From assembly GCF_030463565.1 (NCBI RefSeq), contig NC_134651.1, forward strand, positions 11,172,734 through 11,236,733: a DNA stretch of 64,000 bases, written 5' to 3'. The DNA is from Pelecanus crispus. Taxonomy: Eukaryota > Chordata > Aves > Pelecaniformes > Pelecanidae. Both the position numbers and the translations under genes were made by a program. Shown here one piece after another: positions 34,582 to 47,740 of the stretch. The notes below the pieces were generated by a model. That model was not told the DNA's origin. It searched no databases and worked only from the letters and a program-made list of their open reading frames with translations. Position 1 is the first letter of the stretch, and every line of letters begins with the position of its first letter.

Positions 34582-36519
34582 GTTTGTTTTTGTACGCTTA
34601 AATGTGAGCGGAGAGCTAGGATCTCTTCCCGGCCTTCTCCTAATGCCATTATGGCAGGCAGAGGTACGTGGGGTTTTGTTCGCTTAGGAGAGCCTCTTTG
34701 TTTGCCTTTTGCGAGGAGGAGGTCGGAAAGGCAGCGGGGAGAGCGGGTGTGCGCAGCCCCTTAACCCCTTGGAAGCTGCCTGGGGGTTTGCTCTGGCTTA
34801 GCTCGTCCTCTGGCCTTTGCAGCACATCCCAGGGAGCATCCCGTTTGGGGAAGAGGATGCATGGCTGTGGTGGGGGCCGGGGCTCTGCCGTGATGCTGGA
34901 GTACCGGTGTCTGCGTGGGATTCATGGTGGCACGGTGCTTGGTGGAGGGGATTCTTGGCTCCTTCAGATTTAATGACCCCGAGCACTGCAGCAAAGCATG
35001 AGCGATACTGCAAAATGTTATTCTGTGTACAAATAAGGTGTCACAAGTGCCGCAGCCGCTTTGCAGCCCAGCTAGCCGTAGGGAGGACGATGCATGCGCC
35101 GGCCCCACGGTCCCCCTGTGCAGAGTCCCCTTTGGCAGCTGGGATGCTGCCTGCCAGCCTGCCCGAGGAGGTAGCATCTGGCAGCAAAGTGGGGTGGCCG
35201 TCAGGGAGCTGTAGAACCCAAACCTGCTGCAGCTGTGAGCCTGAGCCCCAGCACAGGCACCAGGAGCTGGGGGTTGTGGTCCTGCTGTCACCCTTACGGG
35301 ATGAGCAGAGCTGCCTGCGCTTGGCCAGATCACAGGGTGGGGGGAGAAAAATGGGGCATTTCCCTCAAAAGCAGTGCCTGATCGTGCCTTGCCCCACTCT
35401 GTAGGGATGCACCCCTTGAAACATGAGCTTAAAAGCAGCAGCATTTCAGTGCTTTGCTGTGGGGAAGAAGAAGCTTGGTTCCCCCATGGGTTTAGCAACC
35501 TGAACGCCTCTAAGGGTCTGGCCTTAAGCACCCTCCCCAGGGCCAAAATGTCTCCCCTTGTGATTCTTGCCTTCAGGAGCCTGTGGAAGGAGCAGGAGGA
35601 ACACAGCCACCTGCTTTTGCGATGCTCGCCTGAGGCTTGCCAGCATTACACCGGCATTTCGTGCCGGGAACACCTGCCATGCGGAGGGGGCCGGACCCCA
35701 GCACCGACCAGCCCCACGTAATAAGTAACAACAGTAAAAATAGTTATCACTTAAATAGCACTTCACATCCTCGGGATGCTGTAAACCCCTGACTGCTTAA
35801 TCACAAGCCACTCTCTTGATGTTTACAGTGAACTGAAATTTTTGGTCTCGGAGGAAAATGTATTTTCTGGTGCCAAGAGCTATACGTGGCTGGGCCAGCA
35901 GCTCTGCCAGGGAGCAGGATGAGGCCACATCGGAGGCAACTGCAGCTCAGGTGTCACACGGGCACGTCAGAGGGTCTCAGCCCGCGGCCGGGGGCTGTGT
36001 CTGAGCCAACACCTGGCCCTGCCTTCCCTGCGCCGCTGCTTTGTGGCCGCCTTCAAAACTCCCGACATTTTGGGCCTTGCTGAATTTAAATGGGCAGATA
36101 GTTCAGCCATGGCCAGGAACCCGCATCTGACAGTGATGGCTATTGCGAGTGGCACTGGGCTGCCCCCGCCACGCCGGGGGCCAGCGCTGGCATTTCTGCC
36201 AGGCAGAGCTCCCCCCTTCCCAATTAGGGACCCTGCTAATTTTAAACGAGCTGCTGCCACCAAGTAAGAGCACTTTAAAATATCATCCAGCCAAAGTGTC
36301 TTTCGTGAGAGCCAAGGGTCGAGCGTGAAGTGGATCCCAGTCTCTGGTCCCTGACGTTTCAGGGCAGGGAGAGCCCTTCCTCTCTGCAAGCTGGAAAGGG
36401 CAGATCTGGGAGAGGAGGATTTTCTTCGGATCAGTGTTTTCCAGAGCTTGGGGAGAGGGGGTTTTCTTTAATCAAAATGAAAACCATCTCTGATTTCATT
36501 TTAAAGCATTCGACCTGAT

Positions 36520-36620
36520 GCAAAGCGTTGCATTTCATTTTGCGTTTTAATTAATTTTGTGATCCTTTAATTAGGCTAATTTCAAAGAAAAAATGTTTCT
36601 CAAAACTGGAAGTCAAAACA
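36520..36620. promoter_or_regulatory. Candidate conserved non-coding element
   Basis: TTTTAATTAATTTTG, CCTTTAATTAGG and CTAATTTC lie in an AT-rich island flanked by GC-rich sequence. Homeodomain-type motif cluster; function inferred only. Confidence 0.3.
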
Positions 36621-39600
36621 TTTTGAAGATCATCTCTGCCTCTGAAACACTGCTTAAAAGCATTAGATACTCTGTTCTCTTTCTAGAAACCCAGGTTAAT
36701 TCCTGCCTTTACAGAGTTTCCAAATGCCTTGGGAGTTAAACCTAAGGAGCACTTTAAAAAAAGGCCCGCGTTCCTCAAAGTGAGCATTGCAGCCTGTGAT
36801 CCAAGGATGAAAGGAGAGTGGGTCTCATCTCAGACCTTTTCTACTCCTGAAAAATTTCAGGGCACTGGTAGGTATAGAGGGAGCTGGAGCCCATCGCTGG
36901 ATGAAGCTCCCATGACTTCAATCAGTTGGGGAAACTCCAGCAATGGCAAAATCTCACACTGCCCAAGTCATTGCTCAGTGAGAGGACACAGCACAGGACC
37001 CGGGTTGGAGCCTCTTGAGATGTTTCCTGCTGGAGGCTTTTGTGCCCCCATATTGCTTAGCTGCTGCAGTGGGCTACGGGTTTGAGGATGAGTCCACACC
37101 AAGAGCCTTCGGCTCAGTAGCCAGAGGGCTGAGCCTCTGCCAGCTCCAGCTTCAAGCCCCATTGGCAATGCAAGTATCCAAGATCATCTGATAATTTCTT
37201 AGATCTTAGTTTTGCTTTAACACATTGCCAGTCACATTTGTCAGTCAATTAACAAAATAGAATCACAAACTTTAAAATATATACGTGTTTACATAGTATT
37301 ATGGCCAGTAAATCCCACTCTGAAATCCCATGGCTTCCCCAGAGCCATCTGGGCACATCTGAGCTCCATGCATTCCTACGTGTAGAGGCAAAAAAAAATT
37401 AATTATTTAGAGAAAAGTGTTAAAAATCCGAATGGGTGCCGTAGCTGCACCACGGGCTCGGGGGACAGATGTTTGGCTGCTGCTCTCATGCTGTCCCTCG
37501 GCACGCAAGAATCGCCAATACCAGTATGAAGATGACCTTCAGACCCCCACTGAGCCTTAAATGAGGAAACCGCCCATCTGCTGACCACCGGCAGAGCTCA
37601 GGCACAGCAGGACTTCTCCAGAAGAGTCCCCTGTCCTGTACAGGTAAGTCTCTGTCACCCTGGGGTACTGTTCCCGGTTCCATGCTCCACCAAGGCAGCT
37701 CCAGCCCCCTCGAGGTGTTTCTGAAGCTTGTGGTGGGCCTCATCTTCTTGAGCTCCAGGGACTGGTGGCATCCACCTGCCTGATGCCCATGTAGGGAGAA
37801 CGCACTCACACAGGCAGAGCCAGATACAACCTCCAACTCCACCGTACCCATAGCTCCCATTTAAAAAAACTGCAGGTGATGGGAGGAAGGTGCCATCCTG
37901 GGGTGAAAGGACACCTGGCTGTTGCTGAACCCATGAGATGGAGATTTCAGGAAACTAGAAAATTATTTGGGAATTCAGCAGCCCCTCACCCCTGGACGAG
38001 GTTATCACAGGGCTGGCAAGGTAGGCTATTGCTTTTTCTACATCCCTTGCTGGTGCTTCATGTATATGAAGTTCAGATTATACTTGGATCTAACTTTATA
38101 ATCGATCTAACTTTGCATCGGGCAAAAAGTCTTGTTGGGACACTCAGAAAGTGGGCAGTAGAGGAAGCTGACTGCTATTGTATATAGCTTTTTGTGTGTG
38201 ATGTTGAAAGGAGAAGAGGTACGAGATACACCAACTGCTTTTGGGAAGTTTTGTGGTTTGTTAGCAAGATGCAGGGCTGCATTAGCAGGAGGTAACTTTA
38301 TGCCATGCACAGCGTAGCAGGGACACGTGAATGAATACCAACCCTCTGCACACACAACGCAGTGTTTTACTGAACGTGCGCCTCTGGATTGACTCAACTG
38401 GTGGGAGCGTGTTTCCCTTACCACTGACCTGCTCCGAGCCAGCCCCCAGAGGCTTTTCTCCATGTTGGTATGCCTGGCTGTATTTTCTCTGCTCAGATGA
38501 TTAAAAGTCAGCACTCAGAGGCTCCCAGAACAAAACACTTTCCTTGAGATGGCATTTGCATTTGAAAGGCAGGTTGGCTATTCCAGGGACTTTGCTATTT
38601 CACAAACTTCTGTAGAGTCTCCTGGCTCCATTCTCGCAGTGCTTAATTTGGGGCTCCATGCTCTGATCCCAGCAACCTGCATCTGGCCTGAAGCCAGCCT
38701 TAATTGTCCTGTCTTGGGGTGGTTCAGAGAGCCGTCTAGCTCTGGCACAAATTACAGCGCTCGGAGGACGGCTGTAATTTCTGTCCTGCTGCCCCTAGTT
38801 CCTGGGAACTCTCCTGGCAATCAGCAAATGATATGACTCACGCTCAAGGAAGCCAGATCTACTCCAGCCTAGCATGATATTTTGATTAGTAAGAGGCTGG
38901 CATAAGAGCTGAGAGGTTCCTGTGTGTGTGCCAGGCTGCACACGTTATTCCCTGGCTGCACCAGGCCCTAGCTGCTGTAGCTTTGGGGACTGGGTAAGCG
39001 CACCGTGCTGGGGTGCACACTTGCACCCCACCTTCCATGCGATGGGGTGAGGAGCTCCTGCTGACTGGCCCCCCTGGCTACCTCGCAGCCTTGCTTTCCC
39101 TGCGGGACCGGGCTTGGTCCCCATGGGGCCAGTTTGGTTGTGTAAGCAGGGCTTCGGTGGCACAGCTTTATAACCCGGCCCTGCCTGGCCCCTCATTTCA
39201 TTGCACACAAATTTCATGGCTGGAAGTTGGGCTTTGTTTGCCTAGAAACCCAGGCAGCTTTGCAGGAGTGTGACTTAGGTCCCCAGATGTGCGGGCAAGA
39301 TGGGAAATTGCATACGCTCGCACCTATATACGTGTGCGCGAGCTGGGACGTGCTTAGAAACGCACGCTTTTATCAGCTGCGCCTACTTCTGGAGATGCCT
39401 GGTTAATTTATCAACTGAGAAGCTCCATCTCGCTGAAAGTCTCATTTCCATATTCTTTCCAGATGGTCAAGATGCCACAGAGACAGTTTCTAAGTAAATA
39501 ACTTGCTGCTTCACACAACCTACCGTCAGCCTCCCAACAAGCTGCCCCAGATGGCTGGAGAGTCCAAGATGGTACCTGGGTCGCGAAAGGAAGCGACGAG

Positions 39601-39778
39601 TCGCATGAATAATAGAAACAGTGCGGCTGCGGCGTGGTAGAGCAAATACACTCCGTTTGCAGCTCTGGATCTGGGCTGAAGAACTGCTGGAAAGCGGCAA
39701 TGCCCTATGATTCCCCGGCACGGCGGGCTGGTGCTTCGCTGGCACTAAGGCTGGGGACGCCCCGAAACCAGGCAGGGG

Positions 39779-39859
39779 CTGCTGCGCTGGGGGGCTGCTG
39801 CGCTGGGGGGCTGCTGCGCTGGGGGGCTGCTTGCTGGGGGGCTGCTTGCTGGGGGGCTG
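39779..39859. repeat. Minisatellite, 15-16 bp unit, five copies
   Basis: Three copies of CTGCTGCGCTGGGGGG (39779-39826) are followed by two copies of CTGCTTGCTGGGGGG (39827-39856) and a partial unit. The switch of unit type within the array suggests two expansion steps. All units carry G6 runs, so the + strand can form quadruplexes. Confidence 0.95.
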
Positions 39860-40189
39860 CTGCGGAGGCTCGGCGGCGATGCGCAGCTCCCGCTCCCGCA
39901 CAGCACAGTTTTCTTTTCGCCGCTGCCCGATCGCGAGTTAAAACCGAAAGGTTAAAAGCGTTTAATTATGCTGATGCTTTCCCGGCGGATTAAACAAGAG
40001 GATAAATAGACTACAGCGTGTTGTTTTGGACTGGATTTTGTTTTTTAAACAAGGGGAGGGAGGCAGGAGGCTGCGGCTCCTTGGCAGCTGTCACACGTTT
40101 CGCTTTTGATGGTGTCAGTTGTGTCTGTTAGGAGGTGTTTCTCTTGCCACTGTCAGCATTTTCCGGGGGAGGCTGAATTCATTGATAAC

Positions 40190-40580
40190 AGTCTGTTTGC
40201 TGTCCACATATTCACAGTTCATGTGTTACATTTTACATAAAGTAAACTTAGCAAGGGGAAAACTAATTCTGCAATTCTTCAAAGCTAATGCACAGTAAAT
40301 ATATTCTGACACTGACAGGTATTTCTTATTAAATAGCTCTGAACTGCAGTACTAGGTTTTGCTTAAGTGGCATTATTCTCCTCGAGCAAAGGCAGTTCAT
40401 TTATTAGTCATTCTGAAAACCAAATAACAAATATTATTCTCTAAGCAAACTAAACAAACCATTTAAAAGGGGCCTGTCTGAAATGATTAAAGTACAGTGT
40501 CTGAAAAGCAGCTGACATTTTAGTGCCAAAATACCATATGGAGACTCAAGTGCTTTATTAACATCCTTTGACCTAAGCTG
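40190..40580. promoter_or_regulatory. Candidate conserved non-coding element
   Basis: A 390-nt AT-rich island (AAATATATTC, CAAATAACAAATATTATTC, GAAATGATTAAAG, TTTATTAACATCC) in GC-rich surroundings, free of recognised repeats. Enhancer-like appearance only. Confidence 0.3.
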
Positions 40581-41685
40581 CAAAATCTCCCGACACCTTT
40601 GAGTGCGGCGGAGCAGCCTTCCTGCGTGCAAGGGAGAGCGCGGAGGCAAATCTTTCTGCCAGTTCTTAAGATGTCATTTTGGCACACCGAAGAGCGAGGT
40701 GCAATAATTGAGGGGCTGGATGCGAGCAGATTTTTTCGATTTCTGCCAGAGATATGCCGTAAAATAATTCAGTGAAGCTGAAAGCGCAGGCTTTCCATTT
40801 ACGCCATAAAAAAAAATATATATAGTGTTTGTCTTGCCTTCTTGCAGCTCTTTTTCTCTTAACTAAATATTTCCTTTCTTCTGAGCATCAGACGTTATTT
40901 CTAGCTTTCAGGCATGCAAAATAAAAGAGCGCGTGCACTTATATATATTTATTTATGGTCTACGTGGGGCTGCGTTTGTGTATCCCCAGCTCTGGTCTGA
41001 AGATTTCCTTCACGAGCAGGAAAACAATTTTGTACTGCAGGTCAGACAGAATAACTGATACCGCTGTTTACAGATCTCTGCTTGCTGGAGAAGCTTATTA
41101 AGCCACAGTTGGGTAAGATGTTCATCCACAGCGGGACAGTAAAGATATGGGTAAGCACTCGCATGGACACCGCGCCAGGGCCCCGGTGAGCACGAGGGAG
41201 TCGCTGGATGCCAGGAGGAGATGCTCGCCAAAAGAGCCGCTCGAATGACCTGTTATAAATCATTTGGTCAATTGTTCTCAGCCCATTCTGTGCACAAAAT
41301 ACTTGGGATCTGACCTAGGTTTGTGGGATTCTTTTGTTTGGGTTTTGGGGTTTTTTTCATACAAATGTTTTCATTATTTGCAAAAATTCATCAGATAGCG
41401 AGCGCAAGTAAGTTTTAGCCTGAGGTTTGTTCATGAAACATCTCCTGCGAGTGCGTCCTTGCTAGCTCTGAAGCAGGGCAGCTTGAGTTGGCAACGACAA
41501 AAATAATGTAGAAGTTACGTGGGGAGTTTAATAAAAAACTAGCAGATACTGAGCTGATGTATGTTATTAACTTGCTTCTCTGGGATTAGGTAGGTCTGGG
41601 TAAATGAGGAGGTATTGGTACAGGTTTGCTTTCTTTCAGTGTTGTCCGAGTGACAAAAGATTACGCGCCATCGGGGATTAGCCTG

Positions 41686-41729
41686 ATGACATTACATCGC
41701 CAGGGTAACGATGTACATGCTGATGTCAT
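41686..41729. promoter_or_regulatory. Imperfect inverted repeat (14-bp arms)
   Basis: Left arm ATGACATTACATCG (41686-41699), nine-base loop, then right arm CGATGTA (41709-41715) and ATGTCAT (41723-41729) separated by a 7-nt bulge. All 14 bases pair. It could be a paired binding site for an ATF/bZIP-like factor (TGATGTCA) or a transcript hairpin. Confidence 0.5.
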
Positions 41730-42477
41730 TCAAGACATTTGGTCAGGTCCAGAGTTTCTGGAGAGAGCTGACATTTCTTCCCCCCGTTAGCATCCTGGGG
41801 CTGCTGAGTGAGCGGCGCGTTTCGAGGCACGCCGTCCATCAGTGCTCTCTCCCTGGCAGGGAGCGGGTGATCCCTGCAGTCGTTCCCTCCTTGCAGACGA
41901 GAGTGCACGGACAGCGTTTTCGTAGCTGGCACCAGCAAGCACTGTAGGATATCAGGAGCGCTTGAAGTTCCTCTATGGACAGATGAAATGGTTCAATATG
42001 ATGCTTTAAATAGCTCCTCTTTGGAGAGAAAGAGGGTCAAAAAGGCACGTTGGCCGCAGCATTGATGTTGTGTAGTCATCGCCAAGTGATGATATGAACA
42101 GTGGATGCGTTTTATACTTTCAAAGACACTATTGCCGGTAACGTGCATTAGGGAAAATGAAAGCTGATTTGTTCTTGCAACTCGGTAAGGGAGTGCAAGG
42201 CACCTACGTGATACGGGTGGATATAATTGGGGTCTGGGGGAAACGCAGCAGAACGGGCTCTGGAAAGCAGCCTGTGCCCCTGGTCCCACTGCCGCCTTCC
42301 ACGGTGGTGCTGGGTCCCCGCAGCAGGGCGGCAGGTTGCGGGGGAACTGATGGCCTGTGCTGGCGACAGGCGCTGGTACAGCCACAGCACCCTTCAGCGC
42401 TGCGAAGGAACAACTTCGTTCATCTGACATCGAGAGCAAATGTTGCTAATGAGGAGCCTAGGCTTTGGTAACCATGG

Positions 42478-42491
42478 CAATTTATGTTACT
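42478..42491 (+). promoter_or_regulatory. RFX X-box-like motif
   Basis: GTAACCATGGCAAT matches the X-box pattern GTNRCC-N2-RGYAAC except for the last base. RFX factors bind such sites. Motif match only. Confidence 0.3.
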
Positions 42492-45400
42492 GAAAATGCG
42501 AAACAAAGTCAGAGAGGGGGCCAATCCTGCTACCCTGTCTGCTCCTACACGGTTTGCAATGCTAGGGATTGCCGGAGGAGTACCGGGTCCAGCAGCAGCG
42601 AGGAGCGTGGAAAGCTGGTGAGCAGGAGCAGCTTGGGGGGCACATCCCCCTCTTCACTGCTCACAAGAGCCCATCCCACTCCCAAAACGCTGCCCTCCCG
42701 CTGCCAGCCTGACAGCCGGCTGAGCCCCCTTCAGCCTAGTGCGGCGCAGAAGCTTCGCCCGGTGCCGGCGTCACTTCGGCCGTGAACGCCCAGCTGGGGA
42801 AAGGCAGCGTGCCGTCACACAGGCTGCGGCACCGCCAGCTCGTGCCGCACGACCGCCTCTGCCAAGTGGCAATTCGATGTTTGCTCCTCAAACTGTGCCT
42901 CTAGGACCAACTGGGTTCCCTATAAATTTTTGTAGAAAGTATAAAGTGACATCTGGAAGCCTATGGCACATAGGTTCTCATTTCTTCTGTAAGCAGGGAA
43001 GAGCATTGCTTTCATAATTTTACACAAATGTTGTCGTCAAGCTCGATGGAGAGAAAAAAAACCTAGTAATTGGGTATCCTGGCTGCTGGCAACTCTCCCC
43101 GCTCCTGCTCTAGCTGGAGAGCCGTCACTAGCTTTACATATTTTTGGAGAACAACATCAAACTCCAGCCTGTGCAATAGCCACAGAGCCATTTGCAGCCC
43201 CTGGTCCAGATACAAGAGCTAAATTTTGATGCACTGAGCCTAGAGAAAAGCCAGGGTTTGGACCAAAAGCATGCATCATTTCCCAGGACAAGAGCAGTCT
43301 CAGTTTGATGAGCAGATGCACGTGTGTGCTTCCCTGGGTGTCGGGGCATCCCACACAGGTACTCTCAGAGGAACCTTAAATCCAGGGCTTGCCCATTCCC
43401 CCTGCGCAGCCAAGGAAAGCTGCATTGCCTGTAGAGGAGGAGTGGGCATAGAGCAGTGTTTCAGTTGATGAGGCCTTAGGGAAATCCGCTGGTAAGCGAA
43501 AGTCTCTACAGCAAGGAGGGGCTTCGTCTTAATTAAACTGCAGTGGGGCCGCTGGTGCAGAAAGCTGACAGGGTGTGGGGGGATTATTTCAGCTGGGGAA
43601 CGCGGCGAGATGCTGCGGAGCCGTCAGGTCAGTTGGAGACGTCTGTCCGAGGCTGCAGCGAGCGCCGGTGACGACGGCGGGGAGCACAGGCAGGGCCACG
43701 TGCTGCCAAGGAGCGGCACGCGGAGACCAGGATTACGTCTCAGCGAGGGAACAAGGCTGTTAGACAAGGCAGGGAAATGAAAATAGGCAAATAGTAGAAA
43801 ATAGTAAAGCACACAAGTGACAGCTTACGCAGGTTTGTAACCAGAGTGAAGCTTAGAGAGTAGATGCATTAGGATCAAAAAAACCAAAAACCAACCCCAT
43901 CCTTTGACATGGCCAAGGTTTCCTACATGCCGCAGGATGAGGAGCAGCCGCCTGCTCTCTTCCCGCCACTGCTGCTGCGCTTGTGTCTTACTTAGAAGAT
44001 TTTTCAAAGGCACCAGGAGCAGGAAGGGGTTTGCACGATGCCTGCAGAGATGTGCCCCGCTGCCTGCAGGGCTGAGGTCTCCCTCCCCAAAGGGCCCGGA
44101 CGACCCCTCTCCCCCCAGGCAGGCCTGGCTTGCAGGGAATTTCCTTTTTCCCTGCCTGCCGCAGCCCCCTCCAGTAGCGCTGCTTGGTTTCTCTGCCCAC
44201 CACCATTTGCAGGATCAGGCCCGTGTTTCCCCGTCTCTCCGGCCCCTCGCTAACCTCACTCGTGTTTATAAGCTTCAGGAGACCAGCTCTGGTAGAACAG
44301 CTTAGATTTTTAAATTTTCTCCTTTTTGATGAAGTCAGGGCCTGGGAAGTCCTTGAGGACTGCCTCAAAGGAAGTGTTAGGTTTATGTGCAGAACGAGGC
44401 AAAAAAATAATAATCTCATTTTACTGTCTTTGGAGCAAGATTTGTCCTCTCTCTGCTCGACTCCCCTCCTTCCCCATGGCTGGGAAGAGAGGAAAAGCAT
44501 CCTGCCGCCATGCGTTTCCAGAGCCTGCACGTGTTCTTCCCTGTAAGCACGGCACATCCTCGGACCTGCAGATGCCCCAGGATCTTTCAGAAACTGCCTC
44601 CAGCAAGTCACCGCAAGAGCTCCTGGGGTCTGGGTGTGGGTCTCACCCTGCACCGGGGCTGCCCTGGCCCCTGGCTCGGCTTCCCCCATCAGCGGGTTGT
44701 GCCTAAGGCCCCCCCCGAGCTCCCCAGTAACTGAGCTATCATGCCTTGCGATACCATTATTGTTCCTTTATGGTTTGAGGTTTTGGGGGGAGGGTGATTA
44801 CTTTTCTTTATTTTTGACTTGTTACTAGTTCCCACCCATCAGGGTGCCCTGCATCAACCCACCAGCACCACCTGCAAAGGCAGGGATCTAGCATTTTGTT
44901 CTGGGAGCTGAAGAAGGGATGGAGGAGAAGGAGGAGCGGGGTCCAAAGTGAAGCATCAAGGCAGAGGAGGGGTCAGGAAAAGACCTCAGTGGGGAGAAGG
45001 AAGGTAGGAAAGGAAGGAGAGGAGACCTGAGCTTCAGCTGCAGCTCAGTAGGGCTTTTAGAGATGAAAGCTCCTGGGCTGGATATAGGCTGTCCCGCCAC
45101 TTGGCCAAATAAACAGCAAGGCTTCCCAAAAAGTGTAAGCAGAGCTGGGGTGCATGGATGCCCAGCCTGAGACCAGGCGGCGTGAGCAGCCACCTGCCCT
45201 GTTTACATCTCGGTGCTTCACCATCCATCTCACGCAGCTTGCGGCAATGCTGTAAAGGGGCATTTACCAACAAGTACCCCATGCACCTGCAAGGAGCTGG
45301 TGGCCATAGCAATTCCCAGTGCTGCCTGGGTGCTTCTGGCCATCGAGGCCGGGGTCCCCCCTCCCCGTGTGCGTGAGCAGGCTGCCTGCGACGGGGGGAA

Positions 45401-46079
45401 ACACCTCAGCCCGGTGCAAGGCTCCCGGCTCTGCCGAAAGCATTCATCCCACCCTTGCTACCCGAGCACCCATTTTGGCAAGACGTTCGGCTTCACTGTG
45501 GCTCGGGGAGCTGACAGCTCTCAAGTACATCCCAAGGATGAATAAAAAGTGACAGAGCAGGTAGCGATTTGTGCAGTCAGACAGAGTCTCTGCGAAGACG
45601 GTCTCAAAGCCGTCTCGCTGTCTTAGTGGCCAGAGGATGCCTGTCACGGCCACTTGACCTGCAGGCAGATGGTTACTGTCTGTCTAACACTGTCTTTTGG
45701 GGCTTGATAGGCACTTTTAAAATGCAGATAGACGGCGAGCCCTCACTGGGGGAGGGAGGCAGCACTCGGCAGCTGGATGCCAGCGTAAGGGTGTGCAGGG
45801 CGAGTTGTTGGGGAGCACAGTGTGTGTCTTTTATCAGGGGCAACTTGGTCACCCCCATCCATGTTGTGCAAGCCCGAGGTTGGCAGGGCAAGGTCAGAAG
45901 GGTTTGCGGAACTGGATGGAAGAGCGGGAGCCTGTCACGGGGCTGATGTCATCCGCCTGTGATGTCACCGCTGTCTTCTCCAGCAGAGCACTTCCAGTGA
46001 TAGTGGAGCTTCTGCAGTCTGTCTGCCAGCCCGGCACTCGCTCTGTACAGTGTAATTAAGCAAATATATTAATAGAATG

Positions 46080-46250
46080 GGAGCCGGGGCCTGGGTAATG
46101 TTCTTCTGTGACAGACAAATGCGGAGACAAAGCAGACGCTTACTTCAGAAGTACTGCAGGATGCTATTAGCGGGCACAAACTCGCATCCCATTAGTGCCG
46201 TTGTTGTTAGGCAATGCCGAGCCATTTGCATTTTAAACGAAGCTCCCAGA
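46080..46250. promoter_or_regulatory. Candidate conserved non-coding element with octamer-like site
   Basis: It contains CCATTTGCATTTTAAA (POU octamer-like, ATTTGCAT at 46223-46230), CTATTAGCGGG and CCCATTAGTGCC. Low-repeat sequence between GC-rich flanks. Confidence 0.3.
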
Positions 46251-47629
46251 CCAGCTCCAGTCCAGGATCAGCTCCAGAAAAGCTGCAAGGCTGTGTCTGC
46301 ACAAGGGGACACTTGGGGGGTCTGGGAATACCCTGCTAGTGAGAACGGACATCACGTGGGCTTTGTACCAATTGCAAAGCCACCCCTGCAGAGGTGACAC
46401 AGGATGGGAACAAGAGCACAGGGGATGCTGGCAGGGCTCATCTCTGCCAGGGCGGTGGTGATGCTCCCTCCTGACCTGCAGCCGTGCCCGGCGGTGCCCA
46501 CGCTCACGTAGCTCATCAGTGACTTGAATGTGGCCCATGGCACGGCCCAACAGGGAAGGATCTTGCCAGCCCTGTTTGCAGGGACAACTTCTGCACATCT
46601 GCATTGCTTACAAGGAGAATGTGCTGCCCATCTCTGCTGAAACACCTCTGCAAGCCCCGAAACTGCCAGTTTCCCATCCCTGGCCTTACATGACAGTCTT
46701 AACAAATTATGGCATAAATATGCCAGGAGAGGGAATGCAGCTTTCACAGAGGATTGGGAATGTGATAAAGCAAGGGATGTTTTTTGCATTGAAAAGGAAA
46801 TCTATTCATTTAAGTGGACAGTGCTGCAGAAACAAGCCGTTCAGAGGTGTCAGGAGGGGAGAAGAGGGGCACCGCAGACAAAAACCGGAGGGCTAATTGT
46901 GCAAAGCTGGTGAGGAGATGCCTTGGTCTGAGCCACAAGTGTGCTAATGGGGAGGTTGCTTAGCTACGGTGGCGATGGTACCTCAGCCGCCCCCAGGTAG
47001 GCGAGGGAAAGCCGAGCGTAAACAGCGAGGAGGAAGAAGGGTCATTAAAGTGTTCCCTAAAGATGCTTAACTAGCACTGGTGGGAGGAAATAAATAAGGA
47101 GGAAACGTTGGTCTGAGTGCCAGGGAGGAAGCCAAGCTGTTAGGAAGATGGCTTGTTTGCTGCTTGAAGCTGTCTCTTGTCACTAATTTTGACTGGAGAC
47201 TTTTGCCTAGCGTAGTTTCTCCGGCTCTCAAGCATCTCTGGCTTTATCCTCTCTCGGCTGCTTTCTCGTTTAATTTCTTCCCCTTGAAGGTGAAGGCTGG
47301 GGAGCGCTGGTGCGTGGGACTGCAAGCGGGGCCAAGCGCAGCCCCGGCGCGGCCGGGAGAGCCGTTTGGTTGCCTGTGGATGGGAGCACACACGTGCCAC
47401 CCCTTCACGTGCTCCTCAAACTCCACAGAAAGAGCAGCCGGGTGGCTTTGCGACCTTTATCACCAAACATCGCCCAAACTGACCTGAGCCTGAAGCCTAC
47501 AGTTCATGTTAACATAAAATCGTTAATGAAGCTTTGCCTGCGTCCTGGTCCCGTCTGGCGCTCGGCAGTGGGCAGGGAGAAAATCACGGCGAGCAGTACT
47601 GACAGCACCAGCCCTAAACAACAGTTAGG

Positions 47630-47740
47630 AGGAGAATTATTTTAATGAATACATTTCCTTTCAATTGTATGCGAATAGCGAGATCCCATTAGAACGGGGA
47701 AGCAATTAGAGCTAATAAAGATGAACGCGCAGCACTGGGT
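47630..47740. promoter_or_regulatory. Candidate conserved non-coding element
   Basis: TTATTTTAATGAATAC, CCCATTAGAACG, GCAATTAGAGC and CTAATAAAG fall within about 100 nt, a homeodomain-type motif cluster. Confidence 0.3.

Larger units (their letters stand above)
31616..39540. other. Intergenic mosaic of AT-rich islands and GC-rich sequence
   Basis: No supported gene. AT-rich islands with TAAT/ATTA motifs lie at about 31620-32130, 34080-34200, 36220-36270, 36520-36620 and 37180-37320. Between them the sequence is GC-rich with overlapping chance ORFs, the longest being 250 and 261 codons on the minus strand at 32240-32992 and 34761-35546. Proline/serine-rich composition and lack of family similarity argue against coding. 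Confidence 0.55.
39541..45950. other. Intergenic, minisatellite and candidate regulatory islands
   Basis: No supported gene. It starts with a CpG-rich patch and minisatellite (39580-39960), then an AT-rich island at 40190-40580, a hairpin-forming element at 41686-41729 and an X-box-like motif at 42478-42491. From 42.2 to 45.9 kb it is GC-rich with overlapping, unsupported open frames on both strands. Confidence 0.55.

Noticed and set aside
34761..35546. 261-codon minus-strand open frame
   Set aside because: Same reasons: low-information composition, competing frames on the + strand over the same bases, no recognised domain.
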